A DNA stretch of 64,000 nucleotides from Ornithinibacillus salinisoli (GTDB taxonomy: Bacteria > Bacillota > Bacilli > Bacillales > Amphibacillaceae). The DNA is taken from NCBI RefSeq assembly GCF_042682545.1, contig NZ_JBHUHQ010000002.1; one strand, given 5' to 3'. This document shows positions 16,643 to 24,578 of the stretch, piece after piece (positions within the stretch are counted from its first letter, which is position 1; each line of letters opens with the position of its first letter). Position numbers and translations under genes: made by a program. The notes beneath the pieces were generated by a model, which searched no databases, had not been told where the DNA came from, and saw nothing but the letters and a program-made list of their open reading frames with translations.

Positions 16643-16798
16643 TTTATAATTCCCCCCTCATTTATGCTAAAGTAATCTGCTGCTATAGTTGATAACTGGT
16701 ATATATATCGTATTGAAGTAAAGCATTCCCGCTGCTTAACTACAAGTTCTTTAGCTATGTTAATTTTATCATAATATTTTATTTAACCATTTGAAATT

Positions 16799-16829
16799 TT
16801 AAAAAAAGACCGCCAAAATTGACGATCTT
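16799..16829 (-). terminator. Terminator of the DUF1048 pair
   Basis: On the minus strand AAGATCGTC pairs with GGCGGTCTT (with G-U pairs) around AATTTT, followed by seven T. Confidence 0.7.
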
Positions 16830-16925
16830 CTTGTTCAACATTTGCACCCGATCAATTAGAAAAATTCATCTTTCAAAACTAACTAAGATATTAGATCAAA
16901 ATTAGTAATTTGGAGGGGTAGAATT

Positions 16926-17282
16926 TTACCACCAAGTACTACGTTCCTTCTGCTTTTTCGTTCCCTTATCAACTTTATGATTGACCGATTCTTGATAAAG
17001 ATCAGCATACGTTTTTGAATCTTCGATTAGCGCATCGCAGAAAGCAGCAACGTCTGTTCCTGTGACTTCAAGCACACCTTTCCCAGCAGCTACGCCTTCT
17101 TCAAAGAAGTTGAGAATTTCCGAGAGCAGTCCGATACCTTCGTTTAGCTCAACAGGACCGACTTTGAAGAGATATTTTTGGATCTCTTTATAAACAATTT
17201 GATAATCTTGTGGAAGTGCTTTGACACGCGAAACATGGGCTCTCCATTCTTTTTTTCCTTCGATGATTTTTTTGATACTCAT
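16926..17282 (-). CDS. DUF1048 family protein (third copy)
   Basis: A 118-residue helical protein of the DUF1048 family, which in Firmicutes is repeatedly found next to PadR regulators and ABC exporters. Family features are the KKEWRAH start, ALPQDYQIVYKEIQKYLF, and the C-terminal VTGTDVAAFCDALIEDSKTY. It begins inside the stop codon of the copy upstream (ATGA overlap) and so is coupled to it. Function is unknown; a regulatory or partner role with PadR is a family-level suggestion. Confidence 0.8.
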   Translation of the reverse strand: MSIKKIIEGKKEWRAHVSRVKALPQDYQIVYKEIQKYLFKVGPVELNEGIGLLSEILNFFEEGVAAGKGVLEVTGTDVAAFCDALIEDSKTYADLYQESVNHKVDKGTKKQKERSTWW

Positions 17283-17632
17283 TTTAGTCCTCCTAACTTT
17301 CTTGCTACGTTCTTGTTGAGTTGGTCACGCCATTTATCTCTATAAGTTTTTGCACCATCGTCACCAACAAGCGCTGCGCAGAAACCTTTGATATCATCTC
17401 CTAGTACTTCTTCGACGCTCTGGCCGTCCGCTGATGTAACTTCAAGCAGTTCGAGAGCACTTTCAAGAATCGGCATCAGATTACGACCAGTGAAATCTCC
17501 GTGAATCCAGAGATTACTTATAATTTCTTTCCAAGCAGTTTGATATTCAGCTGGCAAGACTTTTGCTCGCGCTTCAAAACCTTTCATTTCTGCAGTCATA
17601 TCGCTACCGGTTATTTTTTCTAAAAAGCTCAT
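17279..17632 (-). CDS. DUF1048 family protein (second copy)
   Basis: A 117-residue DUF1048 protein with the same plan as its neighbours: ARAKVLPAEYQTAWKEI in the first half and VLGDDIKGFCAALVGDDGAKTY in the second. The ATG follows a perfect AAAGGAGG site. It lies 125 bases downstream of the DrrB-like permease. Three diverged copies in 3 kb suggest duplication inside the same system. Confidence 0.82.
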   Translation of the reverse strand: MSFLEKITGSDMTAEMKGFEARAKVLPAEYQTAWKEIISNLWIHGDFTGRNLMPILESALELLEVTSADGQSVEEVLGDDIKGFCAALVGDDGAKTYRDKWRDQLNKNVARKLGGLK

Positions 17633-17757
17633 TGTATTATCCTCCTTTAAGATACTAAGGTATTCTGTTCAGTAAAGTTCTAGTATTTAATCGTATCGTT
17701 GAGTTTATGATGATGCTTATCAACCCACGATTTTGCTTTCCACATACTCTAATATTC

Positions 17758-18507
17758 TTACCCTAACTGGCGTTTAAATGCTTTATTGGCGATAAAGTAA
17801 GCGATGATCATGATCCCCACACACCAGGCGAGCGCGGTCCAGATATCATTACCGACAGTCCCTTCATACAAGAGGGCACGAATCGAATTCACGATTGAAG
17901 TCACGGGCTGGTTCTCAGCGAATGCACGAACAATTTTAGGCATGGTTTCGGTGGGCACAAAGGCCGAACTGATAAACGGAAGGAAAATCAGCGGATACGA
18001 GTATGCTGTTGCCCCTTCCATAGACCCTGCTGTCAATCCGGGAATGACCGCCAGCCATGTCAGCGCCAACGTAAACAGCCCGAGTATCCCAACTACAGCG
18101 AGCCAAGCCAGGATATTAGCGTTTGATCGGAACCCCATCAAGAGAGCGACGAGGATAACCACCACGACAGTAAGCCCATTAGAAACTATTGAGGTCAACA
18201 CGTGAGCCCACAATACCGACGAGCGTTTTATTGGCATGGTAATGAAACGCGCCATCAGTCCGCTCTTTACATCCGTAAATAGCCGCAAAGAAGTGTATGC
18301 AACTCCAGATGCGATAGTGATCAGCAGAATTCCCGGTAATAAATAATTAACGTAATTGTCTGTGCCTGTTTTTATAGCTCCGCCAAATACGTAGACAAAC
18401 AGCAACATCATCATAATCGGCGTAATCGCCACCGTTATTATTGTATCCGGACTGCGCATGATATTGCGCATTAAACGTCCTAGTAACACCCCTGTTTTAC
18501 TTTTCAT
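17758..18507 (-). CDS. ABC-2 type permease (DrrB-like)
   Basis: A 249-residue ABC-2 permease with six membrane helices and the family loop near the fifth helix with SAFVPTETMPKIVRAFAENQPVT, a pattern of the daunorubicin-resistance DrrB group. The ATG at 18507 directly follows the TAA of the ATPase, with AAGGAGGAG in the ATPase's last codons. It exports an unknown compound with its partner. The coding DNA is visibly more GC-rich than genes on either side, a sign of transfer. Confidence 0.9.
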   Translation of the reverse strand: MKSKTGVLLGRLMRNIMRSPDTIITVAITPIMMMLLFVYVFGGAIKTGTDNYVNYLLPGILLITIASGVAYTSLRLFTDVKSGLMARFITMPIKRSSVLWAHVLTSIVSNGLTVVVVILVALLMGFRSNANILAWLAVVGILGLFTLALTWLAVIPGLTAGSMEGATAYSYPLIFLPFISSAFVPTETMPKIVRAFAENQPVTSIVNSIRALLYEGTVGNDIWTALAWCVGIMIIAYFIANKAFKRQLG

Positions 18508-19269
18508 TTACTTCTCCTCCTTTTTGCCGATGATCGCGAGGAAAATTTCCTCCAAAGTCGGCTGCTTCTCGATATATTCCACTTTCGTTGGCGGGAACAT
18601 TTCCTTGAGTTCGGTAAGGGTGCCGGTCGTGATGATTTTTCCGCCATGCAGGATGGCAATACGGTCCGCAAGTTGTTCGGCTTCCTCCAGGTACTGGGTT
18701 GTAAGCAATATAGTCGTGCCACCCTCGGAAAGCTCCTTGACGGTATCCCAGACTTCAATCCGTGCTTCAGGGTCAAGCCCTGTGGTAGGTTCGTCGAGAA
18801 AAATGACTGCTGGAGTTCCGATCAGGCTCATGGCGATGTCCAGCCTCCGCTTCATTCCACCAGAATACTTGTCAGCACGGCGATTGGCCGCATCGGTCAG
18901 TTTGAATCTTGCAAGCAGATTGTCGGCGACTTGAGCGGGATTGGAAACTCCCCGTAACTTGGCAATCATCATCAAATTTTCCCGCCCGGTTTGCATTTCA
19001 TCTAAAGCTGCAAACTGCCCTGTCAGGCTGATGCTTTTGCGAACATGTTCCGGTTGACGCTGAACGTCAAAACCGCAAATACTTACCTCGCCACCATCTG
19101 GCTTCATCAGCGTCGAGAAGATGTTGACTGCCGTGGTCTTGCCTGCTCCGTTTGAGCCAAGCAGTGCGAAAATTTCGCCACGCTGCACCTCAAAATTCAC
19201 CCCTTTTAAAACTTCTTTGTCTTTAAAGGATTTTTTTAACTCTTTTACAGAAATCGCTGTATTGCTCAT
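18508..19269 (-). CDS. ABC transporter ATPase (DrrA-like)
   Basis: A 253-residue ATPase with Walker A GSNGAGKTTAVN, signature YSGGMKRRLDIAMSL, Walker B VIFLDEPTTGLDP, and H-loop TTQYLEEAEQLADRI. The TTQYLEEAEQLA form is typical of the DrrA family, which also has a C-terminal tail like the one seen here after residue 225. The ATG follows AAGGAGGAAAAAGT. It forms an operon with the permease; its product probably pumps out a hydrophobic drug or antibiotic. GC content is higher than in the flanks. Confidence 0.92.
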   Translation of the reverse strand: MSNTAISVKELKKSFKDKEVLKGVNFEVQRGEIFALLGSNGAGKTTAVNIFSTLMKPDGGEVSICGFDVQRQPEHVRKSISLTGQFAALDEMQTGRENLMMIAKLRGVSNPAQVADNLLARFKLTDAANRRADKYSGGMKRRLDIAMSLIGTPAVIFLDEPTTGLDPEARIEVWDTVKELSEGGTTILLTTQYLEEAEQLADRIAILHGGKIITTGTLTELKEMFPPTKVEYIEKQPTLEEIFLAIIGKKEEK

Positions 19270-19648
19270 ACTTTTTCCTCCTTATAATTAGTACATCAAG
19301 GTCGCTTGCTAGATCCGGAAAGAAAGTGCTTTGTCTGATAAGTGAGTGAGTTATTTGCCTTCAAACAAAGCGTAGTCATGATCTGGTCGATCTTCTTGTG
19401 CATCTAAATTGTCTATTCATCTACTTAGTTAGACTGATATTCTGTATCACTTACTACTAGATTAAAATTGAACTGAATAGTGAAGGTGACAATTCTCATT
19501 TGTAGCCAGCTATTCAGTCGGAATGATCTATTGATTTTACTTCTTCTTTCAATGGCTTTATGATACTCTAATTAGATTCTTCATAATGACATTTAACTGC
19601 GGGTTGCTCTGGGTTGATGCTAGGCGAAAATCCACTATAATTTCGTCA
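19270..19648. promoter_or_regulatory. Intergenic region with a PadR-site-like motif
   Basis: No gene is seen. TCTGTATCAC at 19441-19450 is identical to 20368-20377 in front of the PadR gene, and CTACTAG next to it resembles the dyad there. This may be a second operator controlling the exporter operon. I cannot define -35 and -10 boxes with confidence. Confidence 0.35.
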
Positions 19649-19987
19649 TTAGTCATTACCAATCGTGTCGTTCAACTTCTCGCGGTATTTGTCCTTCCAA
19701 GTCTTCGCGTCCTTCACTAGCTCTTCGCAGAAAGCGGCCACGTCTTCACCCGTAAGGTCAGTGACTTTCTTGTCTGTCGCTACACCTTCCTCAAAAAGGT
19801 CGAGAATGCCGCCAAAAATACGTTTCATGTCCTTCCATTCAGTGAGACCACCAGCAGTCCACATATATTTTTGAATAGCTTTGTATGCGTCATGGTACTC
19901 ACTTGGAAGTGCCTTCGCACGCGCCTCCATTGCCTTCCATTCCCGCTTTTCATCCAGACCACCGATAATTTTTTCAATTAAACTCAT
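19649..19987 (-). CDS. DUF1048 family protein (first copy)
   Basis: A 112-residue DUF1048 protein: EKREWKAMEARAKALPSEY at the start, an IQKYMW segment, and DLTGEDVAAFCEELVKDAKTW before a basic end. The ATG lies one base after the PadR stop with AAAAGGAG inside the PadR gene, so it is the second gene of the PadR transcript. This tight pairing with PadR is the usual context of the family. It lacks any enzyme motif. Confidence 0.85.
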   Translation of the reverse strand: MSLIEKIIGGLDEKREWKAMEARAKALPSEYHDAYKAIQKYMWTAGGLTEWKDMKRIFGGILDLFEEGVATDKKVTDLTGEDVAAFCEELVKDAKTWKDKYREKLNDTIGND

Positions 19988-19988
19988 T

Positions 19989-20327
19989 TTACCATCTCCT
20001 TTTGATTTCTTTAGTTTTGAGTTCGTTCATTTTACTTGAGATGAAACCCCATTTTTCCCAAAAAATTTCGAGTTGCTTTTGACCCGCAGCGTTAAGTGTG
20101 TAAAATTTCCTTGGCGGTCCTACAGTGGATCGCTTTTTCTCGATGTCCACCAGTTCATTTTTCTCAAGCCGCATGGTAATCGTATAAACTGTTCCTTCAA
20201 CCACATCAGTGAAACCAAGTTCTCGCAGATGTTGTGTGATTTCATAGCCGTAAGTTTCGCCACGACTGATGATCTCAAGCACACAACCCTCGAGTACTCC
20301 TTTGAGCATTTCTGTGATATTTTCCAA
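19989..20327 (-). CDS. PadR family transcriptional regulator
   Basis: A 112-residue winged-helix repressor. The family core is plain: EMLKGVLEGCVLEIISRG, YGYEITQHLRELGF, the wing GTVYTITMRLEKNELV and GPPRKFYTLNAAGQKQL. I place the start at TTG 20327, preceded by GGGTGAT, because homologues begin at this point (xENITEMLKG); an ATG at 20351 lacks a binding site. It probably represses its own operon through the dyad at its promoter and may control the DrrAB-like pump, being released by the pump's substrate. Confidence 0.9.
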   Translation of the reverse strand: MENITEMLKGVLEGCVLEIISRGETYGYEITQHLRELGFTDVVEGTVYTITMRLEKNELVDIEKKRSTVGPPRKFYTLNAAGQKQLEIFWEKWGFISSKMNELKTKEIKRRW

Positions 20328-20385
20328 TTTTATCACCCATTTGTATTTCATTATTTTTTTTCAGTACTCTGTATCACGTGTATTT

Positions 20386-20436
20386 AGTAATACTGATTAC
20401 TAGTATATAGTAACGCAGAATAGCTCCACTTGTCAA
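20386..20436 (-). promoter_or_regulatory. PadR promoter with overlapping operator
   Basis: On the minus strand TTGACA (20436-20431), an 18-base spacer and TACTAT (20412-20407) form a good promoter. A perfect dyad AGTAAT-4-ATTACT (20386-20401) covers the expected start of transcription, the place an autorepressor would bind. Confidence 0.6.
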
Positions 20437-20527
20437 ACATAATTTTTTTTAAAAAAACACGTTATAAAGGGGTTCATACCTAGGTGCTTCTATCACATAG
20501 GATAGCTCATATTTCAATCTGATTTAC

Positions 20528-20552
20528 AAAAATGAGCCACAGGGCTCGTTTT
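20528..20552 (-). terminator. Possible terminator
   Basis: CGAGCC and GGCTC form a short stem with loop CTGT, followed by ATTTTTG on the minus strand. It is some 280 bases beyond the nearest minus-strand gene end. The rest of 20437-20832 shows no gene. Confidence 0.35.
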
Positions 20553-20678
20553 GATAAAAGTTTCACTAACAATGCTTCATCAAATGTTTTGTATAGGATA
20601 GACTGAAAAGTCAACAATGTAATTACCATATTCACCGCATTTAATTATTGTTGTTATATGTATAGTTTTCAGCATAAC

Positions 20679-20715
20679 AATTAGCAGAGTGACAGTAGTC
20701 ATTACTCTGCTAATT
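20679..20715. other. Inverted repeat, 12-bp arms
   Basis: AATTAGCAGAGT and ACTCTGCTAATT flank a 13-base loop. No T-run follows on either strand, so it may be a terminator relic, an operator or an end of a lost element. Confidence 0.4.
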
Positions 20716-20832
20716 ATAGTGCGAAAATATTTTTATAAAAACTGATATAATTTTCTCGTTAAAAACTGAGCTACTTATTCTTAGGTAATCTTGTTATTTA
20801 CATGGATATACGAAAACAACTTTTACTAAGTA

Positions 20833-20979
20833 TTAACTATCAGTTTTTTTCGGCTTCTCTTGCTTTACCGTCTTTGGTTTTTGGTGTTGCTTGTAAATAT
20901 CAGGGTTCATTCGTAAAGTGGAAGAACCTAAATTATTATTTAACGCAGCTTCTTCATTTAATCTTTCATCTTTCGTCAA
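20833..20979 (-). CDS. Small hydrophilic protein, 48 residues
   Basis: A short gene with TTG start at 20979 and a strong TTGGAGGGAAC binding site. The product is highly charged: an acidic N-terminus (TKDERLNEEAALNNN), a middle LGSSTLRMNPDIYKQ, and a Lys-rich tail ending in KPKKTDS. No membrane segment or known domain. The binding site and the non-random composition favour a real gene, but I do not recognise a family. Confidence 0.5.
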   Translation of the reverse strand: MTKDERLNEEAALNNNLGSSTLRMNPDIYKQHQKPKTVKQEKPKKTDS

Positions 20980-21380
20980 ATCTGTTCCCTCCAATATCAG
21001 CCAGGATATTTTACTTATTTTATTCTTTCTAAATTAGAAAAATGTATGTGTACCCATATATAATATGCAAAAAATGTAATTCGAAATGATTGCATCTGGT
21101 ATTGTCTTCAATCAATATTATTAATGCATTTCAATTTTTCCCTTGTATGATCGTTTAATAAAGAATTATTTACCTATATTAAGGTATTCTGATTTTTCAC
21201 TAATAAGTAAACATAAGAACACAAATTACAATAGTACATACAAATTAAATGTCTATCTACATAGAAACACAAAAAAGGGATACGAATCGACTTGCGATCC
21301 ATACCTCTAATCGTATATTATAAAAAGTTTTCTCGGTGAGAACTTAGCAAGTTAGTCTTGACCGAAATATTATACACTTT
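20980..21380. other. AT-rich intergenic region, no gene
   Basis: About 400 bases without a supported gene on either strand. It should contain the promoter of the small gene to its left. A short imperfect hairpin near 21320-21345 lies downstream of the SRPBCC gene and may end its transcript. Confidence 0.4.
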
Positions 21381-21878
21381 TTACCCTTGGTAACTTATCT
21401 TACCTGTTTCAAGAAATTCTTTAAGTCCCATGAACATTAAATTCCAACCGTGTTCTGATCCTTCATGATATTCTCCAAGAACTCTTTCAATATCTGATTC
21501 GGTCCAGTTTTCTTCATGTGGAACGATGATGTTTTGTGTAAATGTCATTTCACAGCCCTGTTCCATTTCTTTCATCTCAACAGTTATCGTGTCTTCTGTT
21601 TCACTAAACTGTGGCATTTTAAATGTAAATACTAATTTTTTTGGAGGATCTATTTCTATATATTCACCGATCGCTCGATAATCTTTTCCATCACGATGAT
21701 CCACTATTTCCCAAGTGCCTCCTACTTGCGGATTACTTACTGCTACTTTATTTGTCGCTTCCAAAGTAAATAACCATTTTCTCATCACTTCTGGATTTAA
21801 CCATGCGTCAAATACTCTTTCTGGTGCAACCTCAAACGTCCTTACCATTGTTAAAGTGGTTATTGAATAATCTTTCAT
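21381..21878 (-). CDS. SRPBCC/AHSA1-like protein
   Basis: A 165-residue single-domain protein of the SRPBCC (START-like) fold in the AHA1-C subfamily. It has the typical opening VRTFEVAPERVFDAWLNPEVMRKW, the central GGTWEIVDHRDGKDY strand pair and a C-terminal helix SEHGWNLMFMGLKEFLETG. The fold has a hydrophobic cavity that binds lipids or other small molecules. The ATG follows AAAGGAG. It lies 21 bases behind an ArsR regulator, a pairing very common in Bacillaceae. The ligand is unknown. Confidence 0.88.
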   Translation of the reverse strand: MKDYSITTLTMVRTFEVAPERVFDAWLNPEVMRKWLFTLEATNKVAVSNPQVGGTWEIVDHRDGKDYRAIGEYIEIDPPKKLVFTFKMPQFSETEDTITVEMKEMEQGCEMTFTQNIIVPHEENWTESDIERVLGEYHEGSEHGWNLMFMGLKEFLETGKISYQG

Positions 21879-21899
21879 TTATACGCTCCTTTCAATCCT

Positions 21900-22241
21900 T
21901 TAGTGTTCTTTCTTTTTTTCTTTCCTTAGCTCATTTTCAAGAAGATCAAAACGATCGCTCCAATATTTTTCATAAAAGGATAGCCATTCTGTAGCCTGGT
22001 GTAAGACCTCGGGATTCAAGTGACATATGTGTGTTCTACCATGAACATCCCTGATCACTAAATTCGCTCGTTCTAGCACCTTAATATGCTTAGAAACACC
22101 GGCTAAAGACATATCAAATGGAGTTGCTAGTTCAGATACCGTCCTTTCTTTCAGAGCCATCATTTGAACCATTTCTCTTCTTGTTGAATCAGCTAATGCA
22201 TGAAAAATTTCATTTAATTTATCTTCCTTTTGATTAACCAT
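21900..22241 (-). CDS. ArsR family transcriptional regulator
   Basis: A 113-residue winged-helix regulator with LNEIFHALADSTRREMVQMM, the recognition region FDMSLAGVSKHIKVLERANLV and wing RDVHGRTHICHL. No CxC metal site is seen, so it is likely a non-metal sensor of the type that precedes SRPBCC genes. I choose ATG 22241 because the protein core begins there. The codon has no clear binding site and lies inside an operator-like dyad, so a leaderless or poorly translated message is possible. A TTG at 22277 is the alternative. Confidence 0.85.
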   Translation of the reverse strand: MVNQKEDKLNEIFHALADSTRREMVQMMALKERTVSELATPFDMSLAGVSKHIKVLERANLVIRDVHGRTHICHLNPEVLHQATEWLSFYEKYWSDRFDLLENELRKEKKKEH

Positions 22242-22294
22242 GTAGTTAAATATAACAGACACGATAAAGTTATTCAACCATTTAGTTAAATATA
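22234..22294 (-). promoter_or_regulatory. Twin operator-like dyads before arsR-type gene
   Basis: The motif TATATTTAACTA[A/C]ATGGTT occurs twice on the minus strand, at 22294-22273 and 22254-22234. Each holds a near-dyad TTAAC-n6-GTTRA. Their centres are 40 bases apart, about four helix turns on one face. The inner copy contains the ATG start codon. This fits autorepression by the ArsR protein. Confidence 0.5.
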
Positions 22295-22330
22295 AATGAT
22301 ACCTCCCCCTAGATGTCCATCCATTAATGA

Positions 22331-23227
22331 CTAAATCAATTTATTTATTGATTCAATAATTACATCAGGTCTATCTAAATGAATAGCATGCGTTGCATTC
22401 ATCGCTATGATCAATTCACTATTCTTACTAAGTTTACCTTGTTTTTTTATAAGTTCCTGCCACTTTTCCTCCAATAATCTAAGTTTAACTTCTGGTAGAC
22501 CTTCCATAGTTCCCAATTTAATGTTGTATTCCTTATCACGACCGATAACAATTAAGGGTACATTCGAAAAATTCCCGAAAGCTTTTATCATCTCTGCATC
22601 CTTTTTCCAGTTACTTATTTCAGAGTGCATTGCTTTATACAAGGACGGTTTTATCTGAAAATCAATTAACCGTTCCTGAATATTGCGAGGAAATTGTTTT
22701 TGCTTATCAGTAAGCGTAGGATTAATAATTTTTCTTAATTGTTCTTGTTCCATTGTAGAAAATTCTAGGCATTTTTTTATCCAATCTTCATCCGTTTCAC
22801 CTTCATCTAAACCATCCATGTCTAATTCATCTAATTCTTTTAAATCAACGGAAGTCGAATCCACTAATACTATACCAGCAACTTTTTCCGGTTTCTCTAT
22901 GGCAAAATGCTGAACACATAAGCCACCATATGAATGTCCAACTAAGATTACAGGTTCATAAATTTTCAATTGATGTAGTATATCAGATAATTCATTAATG
23001 GTGGTTTGTGTATTACGGATTTCACTACCAATTTCACTTTCACCTAGTCCAGGTCTATGAAACAGGATAATTCTATTTGTTTTACATAATGATTCCGTCA
23101 CTCCCTTCCACTCGTCAAAAGAACACCCCATACCTGTAAGGACAATTATCGGTGTACCTTTATTACCTTTTTGAAGTATTTCAATCTTTTTTTTATTTAC
23201 TTTAAGAAACTGCCGAATATCATTCAC
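22331..23227 (-). CDS. Alpha/beta hydrolase
   Basis: A 298-residue alpha/beta-hydrolase. The nucleophile elbow GHSYGG holds Ser near residue 99, the oxyanion region is LTGMGCSFDEW, and the catalytic His is in NATHAIHLDRPD near the end. An acidic lid insertion (DELDMDGLDEGETDED) follows the core. It starts at GTG 23227 with only a weak GGGG site. The substrate is not evident; relatives include esterases and proline-iminopeptidase-like enzymes. Confidence 0.85.
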   Translation of the reverse strand: MNDIRQFLKVNKKKIEILQKGNKGTPIIVLTGMGCSFDEWKGVTESLCKTNRIILFHRPGLGESEIGSEIRNTQTTINELSDILHQLKIYEPVILVGHSYGGLCVQHFAIEKPEKVAGIVLVDSTSVDLKELDELDMDGLDEGETDEDWIKKCLEFSTMEQEQLRKIINPTLTDKQKQFPRNIQERLIDFQIKPSLYKAMHSEISNWKKDAEMIKAFGNFSNVPLIVIGRDKEYNIKLGTMEGLPEVKLRLLEEKWQELIKKQGKLSKNSELIIAMNATHAIHLDRPDVIIESINKLI

Positions 23228-23440
23228 CCCAAACTTATTAAGCTACCTATGTTCTACTACAATAGTTATTGCTCAATGATAAACTTTAACGGATTAGCAC
23301 ACAACATACCGTATGAAGACCCTAAGTTATTTCATGATACCCTTTTTCAAATTACTGAACGTTATAACGATTAATCTTGTTCTCTATGTGTTTTTAAATA
23401 ATAATAAAGTTTTACATTGCCATATATAATCTTTTTACCA

Positions 23441-23510
23441 ATCACCTCAATCTTTTTTTCGCATGATTTAATAATCTATGGCCTAGACAAAAAAATCTGA
23501 TTGAGGTGAT
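23441..23510. repeat. 12-bp inverted repeat at a gene end
   Basis: ATCACCTCAATC (23441-23452) and GATTGAGGTGAT (23499-23510) flank 46 bases. T7 and A7 runs lie just inside the arms. The right arm encodes the last residues of the secreted protein below. It may be a terminator with a long loop or the scar of a rearrangement. Confidence 0.5.
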
Positions 23511-24010
23511 AAAAGAAAAGACGATACTCTACTTGGTTCACTAATTACTTCCCCATCTTTTAAGATTTGGTATTTGATTGCTTTAGGGACATTTTCCCAC
23601 GTAAGAGCAATTTCTGAGTCAGACTCACCAATGGTGAATTGGATAACATCATCAGTTTTAAAGTCTGGATAAGCTGTTACTTGGTAAGTATCTATAATCT
23701 TTTCGTTTTGATCAACTGCTAGCAATTCATATTCAATAAAGCTTCCTTGTTCAAGTCCGTCTTTTTTAAAGCTTCTTTTAGATCCTTCATAGAGTATTTC
23801 ATTGTTTTCTTTATCTACTAAAATATAGCGTTCCGCATCGATGTCATTCCATTTCAATTTAACAAAGCTAGAACCAGTCTTTGTGTCTAGTTTCAACTCC
23901 TTGTTTGAATCAGCGGATACCGATGAAAACCCAAGTCCACTTAAAAGAATTAATACTAACATCAAGCCCACGAAAAACTTATATGGTTTTTTTCTCCTCC
24001 TCTTTTTCAA
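23483..24010 (-). CDS. Secreted protein with fibronectin-III-like repeats, probably truncated
   Basis: A 175-residue product with a clear signal peptide (KKRRRKKPYKFF, hydrophobic core, cleavage near VSA-DS at 34). Two beta-rich repeats follow, each with the pattern VKLKWNDIDAERYILVDKE / IALTWENVPKAIKYQILKDGE, like fibronectin type III modules. The second repeat breaks off after VISEPSR and the final dozen residues lie in an inverted repeat. The protein is therefore probably the N-terminal remainder of a longer one. It starts at TTG 24010, overlapping the gene upstream by 32 bases. Confidence 0.6.
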   Translation of the reverse strand: MKKRRRKKPYKFFVGLMLVLILLSGLGFSSVSADSNKELKLDTKTGSSFVKLKWNDIDAERYILVDKENNEILYEGSKRSFKKDGLEQGSFIEYELLAVDQNEKIIDTYQVTAYPDFKTDDVIQFTIGESDSEIALTWENVPKAIKYQILKDGEVISEPSRVSSFLLSPQSDFFV

Positions 24011-24452
24011 TATCGACCTGTCTTATATTTAACTTTGTAATAATGGTTCTATTTTTACTAATCTCATCAAGCAACCACAAAAAAAGAGATATAAGAACAG
24101 CGATAAATAAGAACTCATTAACTCTAAATCCTAATAGATTCATAGTAGTCCAAACACTATTTGTTATTTCTTGTACGAAAACAATATATAAGGAGGCTGA
24201 AGTAATGTGTATAATTAATGATGATAACTGTCTAATTCCTCCCTTCAACCTCTTAGTGATAAAGTCAGATAGAATAGAAATAGGTATTCCAAATAATAAA
24301 ACAGAAGGTGCTGCTACCAAACTTTGAAAACCTATAGCACCAATAAATTCCGATAAATTAAATTTTAAAGGTATACCACTAGAAAAAATCATGAAAATTG
24401 TCAAAGCCATGTAAGTTGCAATTACTGCACTCACAAATTTTCTTTTTATCAC
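23979..24452 (-). CDS. Four-helix membrane protein, unknown function
   Basis: A 157-residue protein with hydrophobic segments at about residues 8-25, 34-60, 76-95 and 112-130 and an acidic Lys/Glu tail. GTG 24452 follows GGGAGG at nine bases. It overlaps the secreted protein gene downstream, so they are probably cotranscribed. I do not recognise the family and see no catalytic motif. Confidence 0.6.
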   Translation of the reverse strand: MIKRKFVSAVIATYMALTIFMIFSSGIPLKFNLSEFIGAIGFQSLVAAPSVLLFGIPISILSDFITKRLKGGIRQLSSLIIHITSASLYIVFVQEITNSVWTTMNLLGFRVNEFLFIAVLISLFLWLLDEISKNRTIITKLNIRQVDIEKEEEKKTI

Positions 24453-24578
24453 CCCTTCAACCCTCCCTTAAAAATAATAGTTTGCTATTCGGCTTTAGGT
24501 TTTGGTTCTTACCATATAGACGCATACAAGTAGAAAATAGTTTCTTAAAACTGTTTCTCCCAGCAGCCAAACAAGAAC

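Noticed and set aside
17804..18205. 133-codon plus-strand reading
   Set aside because: Lies wholly antisense to the DrrB-like permease; arises from its higher GC and lacks a binding site or domain.
18458..18934. 158-codon plus-strand reading
   Set aside because: Antisense to the DrrA-like ATPase, Ser/Arg-rich and without family features.
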